Source of the DNA: UBA9642 sp964545585
Lineage (GTDB): Archaea > Nanobdellota > Nanobdellia > Woesearchaeales > UBA9642
Length of the DNA stretch: 5,433 nt
Direction of reading: 5' to 3'
Assembly (NCBI GenBank): GCA_964545585.1
Contig: CAZJFT010000055.1
Coordinates: forward strand, 1-5,433
Shown: piece by piece, positions 1 through 5,158 of the stretch
Layout of the letters: every line of letters starts with the position of its first letter
Position numbering within the stretch: position 1 is the stretch's first letter
The notes under the pieces: model-generated
Seen by the model: only the letters and a program-made list of their open reading frames with translations
What the model was told of the DNA's origin: nothing
Database searches by the model: none
Translations under genes and position numbers: made by a program

Positions 1-13
1 GGTATATCTGCAG

Positions 14-241
14 TCATATCTTCTTCAAGTATCCTAGGTCAGAGAAATGTTCTAGGGCACAATCCTTACAGTATGCATCATTAGTGCCTTTCATGGAGTA
101 TTTCGCGTCCTCGCCGCATATGATGCATTTTTTTCCTTTCTTAGTCTCTCTCTTTATCTTCGTCAACTCTTTTTTTACTTCTCTCTTTACATTCAGCTTC
201 TCTTTCTCCTGCAATTCCCTTAATGACTCGCGTATTCCCAT
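14..241 (-). CDS. Small zinc-ribbon protein with basic N-terminal helix (hypothetical)
   Basis: A 75-aa protein of unknown function. Residues 1-37 are rich in Lys, Glu and Arg with few helix breakers, so they probably form a charged helix or short coiled coil. Residues 39-61 carry two CxxC pairs (Cys39/Cys42 and Cys58/Cys61) separated by 15 residues, the layout of a single treble-clef or zinc-ribbon knuckle binding one zinc; His65 follows. There is no signal peptide or membrane segment, so it should be cytosolic. It is the third gene of the RDD-sppA operon: its ATG lies 5 bases after the sppA stop codon with no clear Shine-Dalgarno motif, which suggests translation coupled to sppA. The TGA stop is 13 bases from the window edge. 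Binding of nucleic acid or protein is possible for such knuckles but is only inferred. The gene is very likely real because of the cysteine pattern and tight spacing. Confidence 0.82.
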   Translation of the reverse strand: MGIRESLRELQEKEKLNVKREVKKELTKIKRETKKGKKCIICGEDAKYSMKGTNDAYCKDCALEHFSDLGYLKKI

Positions 242-246
242 TTTAA

Positions 247-1173
247 TTATGTAGTTATCCTTAAACCTGTGCCTTTAAGCAGCCTGTCGCCTATGCCCTG
301 TCCCATATAGAATGAATTCTTGTTCATCGCTTCCATTATGCTCTCAAAGAATGATTTCTGCCTAGAGAACCTCTTTATTGCTGGCTTCTCACCTATCTGT
401 GACTCGACATAATCCAATGCCTGCTGCTCCGATCCCAATTCATCAATCAATCCATTATCTATGGCTTCTGCACCCAAGAATATCTCTCCAGTAGCAAGAA
501 GCTTGACCTCTGCATAGCTCATATCCCTGTTCTCTGCGACTGCCTTTATGAAATAATCATGCAACTTATCAAGCTTTGTCTGTATGTACAGCTCTTCCTT
601 CTCTGTCATAGGCCTATATGGCACGCCAGTATCCTTGTACTCTCCAGAGACAAGCCTCTTATATGTCACGTTATATATATCCATCAATCCATACCATTCA
701 ATATATGAGCCGAATACGCCTATTGATCCGACAATGCTCATCCTATTAGCGATTATGTGATCAGTCGAGCTTGCTATCCAGTAAGCGCCTGACGCGCCAG
801 TCTCCCTTATCCAAGCGACCGTAGTTATGTTGCTCTCATTCAAAGATTTTATCTTCATAGATATCTCATCTGTAGCTACAGGTGAACCGCCAGGACTGTT
901 TATCTCAAATATTATTGCCTTCACATCAGGATCATTCTTTGCCTTCTCAATCAATTCAATGGTCTCTGTAGAGCTTGTCGTACTGTCAGCGAACCATCCA
1001 CTGCTCGCATCGACCGTTATCGGACCATTTATGGTTATGATTGCAGTATTGTAATCCACGACCGGTTCTCCAGTCCCTATCATCAAAGATATAATTGCGC
1101 TGAAGAAGAACAACACTCCTAATATAAGGAACATAATCCAAAATTTTTTCTTTCTGTCAGATTCTTGTCTCAT
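247..1173 (-). CDS. sppA: Signal peptide peptidase SppA (S49 family serine protease)
   Basis: A membrane-anchored Ser/Lys protease that degrades signal peptides left in the membrane after secretion. The 308-aa length fits the short, single-domain archaeal and Gram-positive form rather than the double-length E. coli enzyme. After a short basic N-terminus (residues 1-10), residues 11-33 form one transmembrane segment, placing the catalytic domain outside the cytoplasmic face. The oxyanion loop INSPGGSP is at residues 91-98. The nucleophile Ser128 lies in GASGAYW and the general base Lys180 in SGEYKDTG. Their 52-residue spacing matches the Ser147/Lys199 pair of Bacillus subtilis SppA. It is the second gene of the operon, 24 bases after the RDD gene. 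Unlike the promoter-proximal genes it has a Shine-Dalgarno sequence, GGGTGA, four bases before the ATG. The family assignment is strong; the physiological substrates are not visible here. Confidence 0.95.
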   Translation of the reverse strand: MRQESDRKKKFWIMFLILGVLFFFSAIISLMIGTGEPVVDYNTAIITINGPITVDASSGWFADSTTSSTETIELIEKAKNDPDVKAIIFEINSPGGSPVATDEISMKIKSLNESNITTVAWIRETGASGAYWIASSTDHIIANRMSIVGSIGVFGSYIEWYGLMDIYNVTYKRLVSGEYKDTGVPYRPMTEKEELYIQTKLDKLHDYFIKAVAENRDMSYAEVKLLATGEIFLGAEAIDNGLIDELGSEQQALDYVESQIGEKPAIKRFSRQKSFFESIMEAMNKNSFYMGQGIGDRLLKGTGLRITT

Positions 1174-1177
1174 AATT

Positions 1178-1183
1178 TCACCC
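1178..1183 (-). promoter_or_regulatory. Shine-Dalgarno site of sppA
   Basis: The minus strand reads GGGTGA, then AATT, then the sppA ATG. GGTGA complements the conserved 3' end of archaeal 16S rRNA. The site supports the start at 1173 and contrasts with the leaderless first gene of the same operon. Confidence 0.75.
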
Positions 1184-1197
1184 TATCCTGTTTCATC

Positions 1198-1725
1198 CTA
1201 TTCTACTTTCTTAAGATTGAATTTTTCGTACTCTGTCCTGCCTATGATTACAGTATTCGTGCCGGTCCATCTTTCTAGCAATCTCTGCTTGTAGAATGCT
1301 AGATGTATCGGCTCCAAGACCCAGAATATGTAAAATGGAAAGAAAGGAAGTATGAAGATATTCCTCAATAATGCTTTCCAGAATGTCATATCACCGTCAA
1401 GTGCGACGCTCTCTATGTTCATGAGCATCTGCCCAGGGGTCTGTCCTATATAATATTCAAGGAATGTGAAGTACAGCATCGCAAGCAGGAATATCATGAA
1501 CACTATGAAGTATGCATCTGCTGGCAAAACTGTATCCAATGAGAATTCTTTCATTGCATACTGTCCTAATGTTGACTGGAAAGGCCATGCAACGACGAGA
1601 TTTATAACCAAGAGGTCGAATACGAATGCTATTACTCTCTTCCAGAAGGAAGCGCTATTATCTTGTGCAGTGTCACTCAACAAATTTTTTTTCCAATCGT
1701 ATAGGGGTTTCTTGCTCTTAGCCAT
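1198..1725 (-). CDS. RDD-family integral membrane protein
   Basis: A 175-aa polytopic membrane protein of the RDD family, whose molecular function is not established in general; some members have been linked to ion transport. Numbered from the ATG at 1725, the family signature is Arg30 and Asp37 (R-x6-D) at the start of the first transmembrane segment (about 28-49). A second segment spans about 70-91, followed by the family-typical GQTPG turn (94-98) and VALDG, and a third hydrophobic stretch covers about 124-145. Near the C-terminus the usual Asp-containing motif ending in GT appears as LLERWTGT, with Glu151 where Asp is common. The frame is open upstream to a TTG at 1764, but that extension would translate the TATA box. 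A TTTTTAAA box 21 bases before the ATG at 1725 argues for a leaderless mRNA beginning there. It leads the operon with sppA and the zinc-ribbon gene, so a role in membrane protein handling is possible but unproven. Confidence 0.85.
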   Translation of the reverse strand: MAKSKKPLYDWKKNLLSDTAQDNSASFWKRVIAFVFDLLVINLVVAWPFQSTLGQYAMKEFSLDTVLPADAYFIVFMIFLLAMLYFTFLEYYIGQTPGQMLMNIESVALDGDMTFWKALLRNIFILPFFPFYIFWVLEPIHLAFYKQRLLERWTGTNTVIIGRTEYEKFNLKKVE

Positions 1726-1746
1726 GGCTTTGAGAAATATCGTTGA

Positions 1747-1763
1747 TTTAAAAATATTGTTCA
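1747..1763 (-). promoter_or_regulatory. Archaeal promoter (BRE and TATA box) of the RDD-sppA operon
   Basis: Read on the minus strand this is TGAACAATATTTTTAAA: a purine-rich BRE-like part followed by the TATA box TTTTTAAA (1754-1747). The box centre is about 26 bases from the ATG at 1725, the spacing expected when transcription starts at or next to the start codon. A close copy (14 of 17 bases) is the promoter of the divergent ABC gene. Confidence 0.7.
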
Positions 1764-1788
1764 ATTTAGCGTCTCATTAAATTCGTAT

Positions 1789-1824
1789 AATGTCTGCTTT
1801 AATGTCTGCTTTAATGCCTGCCTT
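1789..1824. repeat. 12-bp tandem repeat, three units, in the divergent intergenic region
   Basis: The unit AATGTCTGCTTT occurs perfectly at 1789-1800 and 1801-1812, and with two T-to-C changes at 1813-1824; the next bases, AATAAT, begin like a fourth unit and then diverge. It lies between the two divergent promoters, upstream of both. It could be a set of regulator binding sites spaced close to one helical turn, or a neutral slippage product. Confidence 0.85.
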
Positions 1825-1841
1825 AATAATATACTGCAAAT

Positions 1842-1869
1842 AAATTATCATCATTAATGAACAAAATTT
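1842..1869. promoter_or_regulatory. Imperfect inverted repeat, candidate operator for the ABC gene
   Basis: The core TCATTAATGA (1851-1860) is a perfect 10-base palindrome. The symmetry extends around the same centre: the 14-base arms 1842-1855 and 1856-1869 pair at 11 of 14 positions, ending in AAATT on the left and AATTT on the right. The right arm covers the BRE and enters the TATA box of the ABC gene, where a dimeric helix-turn-helix regulator would block or recruit the transcription machinery. The symmetry is seen directly; function as an operator is inferred, and AT-rich DNA yields some chance symmetry. Confidence 0.4.
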
Positions 1870-1874
1870 AAAAA
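1858..1874 (+). promoter_or_regulatory. Archaeal promoter (BRE and TATA box) of the ABC exporter gene
   Basis: The sequence TGAACAAAATTTAAAAA combines a BRE-like part with the TATA box TTTAAAAA (1867-1874). The box centre is about 24 bases before the first ATG (1894) and 27 before the second (1897). There is no Shine-Dalgarno motif between box and gene, so a leaderless transcript is expected. Confidence 0.72.
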
Positions 1875-1893
1875 CAGGCGCTTAATATCTGAT

Positions 1894-3645
1894 ATGATGA
1901 ATTATTTCAAGGTTCTGTGGGGCAATTTGAAGAATTATCGTGGATTGCTTTTCTTATCGTTATTCCTTGCTGCAGTCAATCAGGTATTCTCTTTGTTGGA
2001 TCCATTGATATTCAAAATAATAGTTGATAATTATGCAGTGAAATTTGCAGAGCTCCCACGCGATGTCTTCATAAAAGGAGTACTGCTTCTTCTTGCTGCA
2101 GCAGTAGGTGTGGCATTTGTATCACGGGTTGCAAAGAATTTCCAGGATTATTATGTGAGCATGATAAGCCAGCGCGTATCCACTAAACAGTATTCTGATG
2201 CTATAGAACACTCATTATCTTTGCCTTACGGCGTGTTTGAGGATCAGAAATCAGGAGAGATACTCCAGAAGGTGCAGAAGGCAAAACAAGACATGCAAGT
2301 GATAATAGGGAGTATAATAAACAATGTGTTCATATCTATTGTAGGGATATTGTTTGTCATGATATATGCCTTCTATACACATTGGCTTATAGGAACTGTT
2401 TTCATATTGAGCATGCCTATCATAGGATTGACTGCGTATTTCGTGAGCAAGGGCATAAAGAAGGCCCAGAAGGATATACTCGCAGAATCTACAGGGCTTG
2501 CTGGCGCGACAACAGAGACATTACGGAATATCGAGCTGGTAAAAAGTTTAGGATTAGAGAACCAAGAGATAAAAAGACTTAATAGGAGCAATGACAAGAT
2601 ACTTGGGCTGGAATTGAAGAAGATAAAGAAGGTCCGTACATTGAGCTTCATACAGGGCACAATGATAAACCTGATGCGCTCATTGATACTGTTCACGATG
2701 TTGTGGCTCATATTCGAAGGACACATAACCATAGGATCTTTCTTCACATTGATGATATATAGCTTTTTCATATTCGGTCCATTAGCGGAATTTGGCAATA
2801 CCATATCACAATATCAGGAGGCAAAAGCAAGCTATGAGCAATTGCAGGACATAATGCGTATGCAGGTGCAGAAGAAGCCGAAGAACGCTAAAAAAATCAG
2901 CAACGTAAAGACGATAAGGTTCGATAATGTACGTTTCAAGTATCCATCAGGAGATGACCATTCATTGAATGGCGTGAGCTTAGAATTCAAGAAAGGAGAA
3001 TCATTAGGGATAGCCGGATTATCAGGCTCCGGGAAGAGCACAATGATAAAGATGCTCTCAGGATTGTATTATCCTACAGAGGGGAAGATGCTCGTGAACG
3101 GTGTAGACTCAAGAAGGCTGGACTTGGAACATTACAAGAGACATATAGGGATAGTCAGCCAAGAGACGCAATTATTCGCAGGGACAATAAGAGAGAACCT
3201 GCTATTCGTGAACCCTGATGCTACAGACAAGGAATGCATAGATGCATTGAAGATGGCATCAGCATTGAGCATCATAGAACGAGGCAAGAAAGGACTCGAC
3301 ACAAGGATAGGCGAAGGCGGAATAAAGATATCGGGCGGTGAAAGACAAAGGCTCGCCATAGCGCGTGCATTGTTGAGGAATCCTGAACTCATAATATTCG
3401 ATGAGGCGACAAGCAGCCTTGACAGCATGACAGAGAGAGTAATCACCCGCACGATAAAGTCAATAAAGAAGAGACGGCCAGAAATGATTATAGTCATGGT
3501 TGCACACAGGTTATCTACGATAGCACATTCTGATAGGATATACGTATTGGAGAACGGAAAGATAGTTGAGCAAGGGACACATCATGCACTAATAGACAGG
3601 AAAGGGATATATTCTAGGTTCTGGAAAGAGCAAGTACGGAGATAA
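1894..3645 (+). CDS. ABC exporter half-transporter (fused membrane and ATPase domains)
   Basis: A 583-aa half-transporter that should dimerise and use ATP to export a substrate or flip a lipid across the membrane. The type IV exporter membrane domain has six predicted segments near residues 17-38, 60-77, 138-160, 163-184, 252-274 and 280-301. The nucleotide-binding domain has every expected motif: A-loop Tyr350, Walker A GLSGSGKST (375-383), Q-loop Gln423, signature ISGGERQ (479-485), Walker B LIIFDE (499-504) with catalytic Glu504, D-loop SSLD (507-510) and switch His538. Both ATP sites of a homodimer would be competent. No partner half-transporter is adjacent, which supports a homodimer. 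The product resembles MsbA/MdlB/LmrA-type proteins, but the substrate (lipid, peptide or drug) cannot be read from the sequence. The gene starts with two consecutive ATG codons and has its own promoter. It is a single-gene unit, divergent from the RDD operon. Confidence 0.95.
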   Translation: MMNYFKVLWGNLKNYRGLLFLSLFLAAVNQVFSLLDPLIFKIIVDNYAVKFAELPRDVFIKGVLLLLAAAVGVAFVSRVAKNFQDYYVSMISQRVSTKQYSDAIEHSLSLPYGVFEDQKSGEILQKVQKAKQDMQVIIGSIINNVFISIVGILFVMIYAFYTHWLIGTVFILSMPIIGLTAYFVSKGIKKAQKDILAESTGLAGATTETLRNIELVKSLGLENQEIKRLNRSNDKILGLELKKIKKVRTLSFIQGTMINLMRSLILFTMLWLIFEGHITIGSFFTLMIYSFFIFGPLAEFGNTISQYQEAKASYEQLQDIMRMQVQKKPKNAKKISNVKTIRFDNVRFKYPSGDDHSLNGVSLEFKKGESLGIAGLSGSGKSTMIKMLSGLYYPTEGKMLVNGVDSRRLDLEHYKRHIGIVSQETQLFAGTIRENLLFVNPDATDKECIDALKMASALSIIERGKKGLDTRIGEGGIKISGGERQRLAIARALLRNPELIIFDEATSSLDSMTERVITRTIKSIKKRRPEMIIVMVAHRLSTIAHSDRIYVLENGKIVEQGTHHALIDRKGIYSRFWKEQVRR

Positions 3646-3684
3646 TGATGCGGAAATAATTATATATTAAAGAAGATAATAAAG

Positions 3685-3692
3685 TTTTTAAA
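3685..3692 (+). promoter_or_regulatory. TATA box of the aIF-1A gene
   Basis: TTTTTAAA is preceded by purine-rich AATAAAG and lies 22 bases before the ATG at 3715, the same arrangement as at the other two promoters. No Shine-Dalgarno motif lies between the box and the ATG, so the mRNA is probably leaderless. The 69-base gap after the ABC gene holds nothing else that can be recognised apart from an AT-rich stretch at 3655-3670. Confidence 0.68.
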
Positions 3693-3714
3693 GCATCTAC
3701 TGTTCTCATCATCA

Positions 3715-4047
3715 ATGGAATTTGAGGATAAATCTACAGAGGAAGGAGAAGAATTCGTCAGGGTAAGGATCCCGAAAGGCAGGGAAGTACTAGGCATTCT
3801 AGAGCAGAGACTTGGCGGAAGCAGATGCAGGGTCAGATGCCTTGATGGAAAGACAAGGAACTGCAGGATTCCAGGAAGATTAAAGAGAAAATTATGGGTC
3901 AGGGAGAACGATATACTATTGATTGAGCCATGGGAGTTCGATGCAGAGGAGAAAGGTGATATAATATTCAAGTATAGACCTACACAAGTCAACTGGCTCA
4001 AGAACAACGGATTCTTAGACAAATTACAGGACTTGGATGAGTTCTAG
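3715..4047 (+). CDS. eif1a: Translation initiation factor aIF-1A
   Basis: The archaeal counterpart of eukaryotic eIF1A and bacterial IF-1. It binds the A site of the small ribosomal subunit and helps select the start codon and position the initiator tRNA. The 110-aa length is normal for archaeal members. A short acidic N-terminal tail (residues 1-13) precedes an S1-like OB fold. Family hallmarks are VRVRIPKGREVLG (15-27), LGGSRCRVRCLDGKTR (33-48), CRIPG (50-54), the PWEF turn (72-75) and QVNWL (91-95) in the helical part. It has its own promoter and appears monocistronic, facing the hydrolase gene, whose stop codon is only 5 bases away. It is the best domain-level marker in the window, because bacteria have the much shorter IF-1 lacking the C-terminal helical part. 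Confidence 0.97.
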   Translation: MEFEDKSTEEGEEFVRVRIPKGREVLGILEQRLGGSRCRVRCLDGKTRNCRIPGRLKRKLWVRENDILLIEPWEFDAEEKGDIIFKYRPTQVNWLKNNGFLDKLQDLDEF

Positions 4048-4052
4048 AATTT

Positions 4053-4604
4053 TTACATTGCAAGGATTTCTTTCAATAACACAGGTATCTTCATAGTCTT
4101 GTTCCCTTCAAAGTGCCCCTTATTGTGCTGTACTATTATCTTTGAATTGAATCTCTTCCTGAACATTTCTGCATCTTTTGCATAGACGAACGGGTCGTTA
4201 TCAGAGAATATAGCGACAGATTTTCTTATCTTGATGTTCTTGAAATCAATATTGCTCTTCAACCAAGGTTTTGCAATATTCTTTTCCTCTTTTGTCTCAA
4301 GCCCTTTCAGATGGAACCATCCAGCGACAAATACTGCGCCCCCAACTTTCTTTTTCTTCTTTGCAAGATACCTGAGGATTGTCTGGCATCCTATGCTGTG
4401 GCCTATGAAATATGTATCCTCATCAATGTCTCCTGCAATTTTATCTAGGTGCTTGACCCACTTGGATATTTTAGGGACGTCTTTGTCAGGCATCACTGGC
4501 TTTATGACCTTAAAACCTTTTTTCCTCAACTCTCCAGCAATCCACTTGAACCATCCTTTGTTAGGGGACCCGCCCCATCCATGGATTATGATTACCTTTT
4601 TCAT
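4053..4604 (-). CDS. RBBP9/YdeN-like alpha/beta serine hydrolase
   Basis: A 183-aa compact alpha/beta hydrolase of the RBBP9/YdeN group. The N-terminal HGWGGSP (8-14) follows the first beta strand and supplies the oxyanion-hole region. The nucleophile elbow GHSIG (68-72) contains Ser70. The acid is Asp137 in SDNDPFV, and the base is His164 in NKGHF. The order and spacing agree with the Ser75/Asp138/His165 triad reported for human RBBP9. There is no signal peptide or membrane segment, so it acts in the cytoplasm. Members hydrolyse esters, and some act on peptides; the native substrate is unknown here. Its ATG overlaps the stop codon of lspA as ATGA, so translation is probably coupled to the peptidase, although a functional link is only inferred. 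No Shine-Dalgarno motif precedes the start. It is the last gene of its operon and converges on aIF-1A. Confidence 0.9.
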   Translation of the reverse strand: MKKVIIIHGWGGSPNKGWFKWIAGELRKKGFKVIKPVMPDKDVPKISKWVKHLDKIAGDIDEDTYFIGHSIGCQTILRYLAKKKKKVGGAVFVAGWFHLKGLETKEEKNIAKPWLKSNIDFKNIKIRKSVAIFSDNDPFVYAKDAEMFRKRFNSKIIVQHNKGHFEGNKTMKIPVLLKEILAM

Positions 4605-5155
4605 TTGCTATTTCTTTTCTTGACAGGTTTTTTTCTACCAGAAACTTTTTTTGTTTCTTTACCTCTCTTCTCTTCCTTGTCCTTCTTTATCCAAACAATC
4701 ACTGTATACAAGACTCCTAAGAAGACTAGTGAGTCTGCAATATTGAATATGGGCCATATCTTGAAGTTGATGAAATCAATGACATATCCATACATTACTC
4801 TGTCTATTAGGTTCCCGATTATCCCTGATACTATCATAAGGAATCCTAATCTCGGGAAGTGTGAATAATAATAGATTATTATGCCTAGTGCGATTACTGC
4901 TATCCATGATAGCAGAGTGTTCTGGTTTTGCAGAATGCTAAAACCAGCGCCAGTATTCGTCGCATAGACGAATTCCAGTATCCCGAGATCGATGGATCTG
5001 CCGCCTGAGAGTGTTAACGCCCACACTTTAGTTATCCTATCGATTATTATGAACAATAGAAACAATATTATGGAATAGTATCCTGAAGTCTTAGGGGTTT
5101 CATCCTTCATGACATTTTTTGCCTTAGAATTTCTTATTATCTTTTTTTTCACCAT
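4601..5155 (-). CDS. lspA: Lipoprotein signal peptidase LspA (signal peptidase II)
   Basis: A polytopic aspartyl peptidase that, in bacteria, cuts the signal peptide just before the lipid-modified cysteine of prolipoproteins. Four transmembrane segments are visible near residues 27-46, 80-98, 104-118 and 135-156. All family blocks are present: DRITK (39-43), NTGAGF (67-72), GIIGNLIDR (111-119), YVIDF (124-128) and FNIADS (137-142). Asp127 and Asp141 correspond to the catalytic dyad (Asp124/Asp143 in Pseudomonas aeruginosa LspA). Two parts are longer than usual: a 26-residue basic N-terminus and a tail (157-184) dominated by Lys and Arg, both probably cytoplasmic. The ATG is 3 bases after the preceding stop codon; Met16 is an alternative start. 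The last bases overlap the hydrolase gene as ATGA. Most well-studied archaea lack LspA, so this gene is likely of bacterial origin or lineage-specific; its archaeal substrate is unknown. Confidence 0.93.
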   Translation of the reverse strand: MVKKKIIRNSKAKNVMKDETPKTSGYYSIILFLLFIIIDRITKVWALTLSGGRSIDLGILEFVYATNTGAGFSILQNQNTLLSWIAVIALGIIIYYYSHFPRLGFLMIVSGIIGNLIDRVMYGYVIDFINFKIWPIFNIADSLVFLGVLYTVIVWIKKDKEEKRGKETKKVSGRKKPVKKRNSK

Positions 5156-5158
5156 ATT

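Noticed and set aside
1789..1824. CRISPR or mobile-element end
   Set aside because: The 12-bp units are adjacent with no spacers, there are only three, and no cas or transposase gene or terminal inverted repeat is present.
2373..2804. 143-aa reading frame antisense to the ABC membrane domain
   Set aside because: It lies wholly inside a well-supported exporter gene, shows no domain and has no promoter or ribosome site; it is a shadow of the real frame. The same applies to the antisense frames at 2832-3041 and 3132-3497.
3655..3670. Second TATA-like stretch upstream of aIF-1A
   Set aside because: It would give a leader of roughly 25-30 bases lacking a Shine-Dalgarno motif, while TTTTTAAA at 3685-3692 has the spacing seen at the other two genes.
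3498..3714. Operon joining the ABC exporter to aIF-1A
   Set aside because: The 69-base gap contains a TATA box at leaderless spacing, so aIF-1A most likely has its own transcript.
3660..4022. 120-aa reading frame antisense to aIF-1A
   Set aside because: The aIF-1A frame on the other strand has full family motifs; the antisense product is a Ser/Leu/Phe-rich shadow.
4231..4868. Plus-strand frames opposite the hydrolase and LspA (130 and 139 aa)
   Set aside because: Both overlap genes with clear catalytic motifs on the minus strand and are Phe/Pro/Ser-rich, as expected from the complement of Lys-rich coding sequence.
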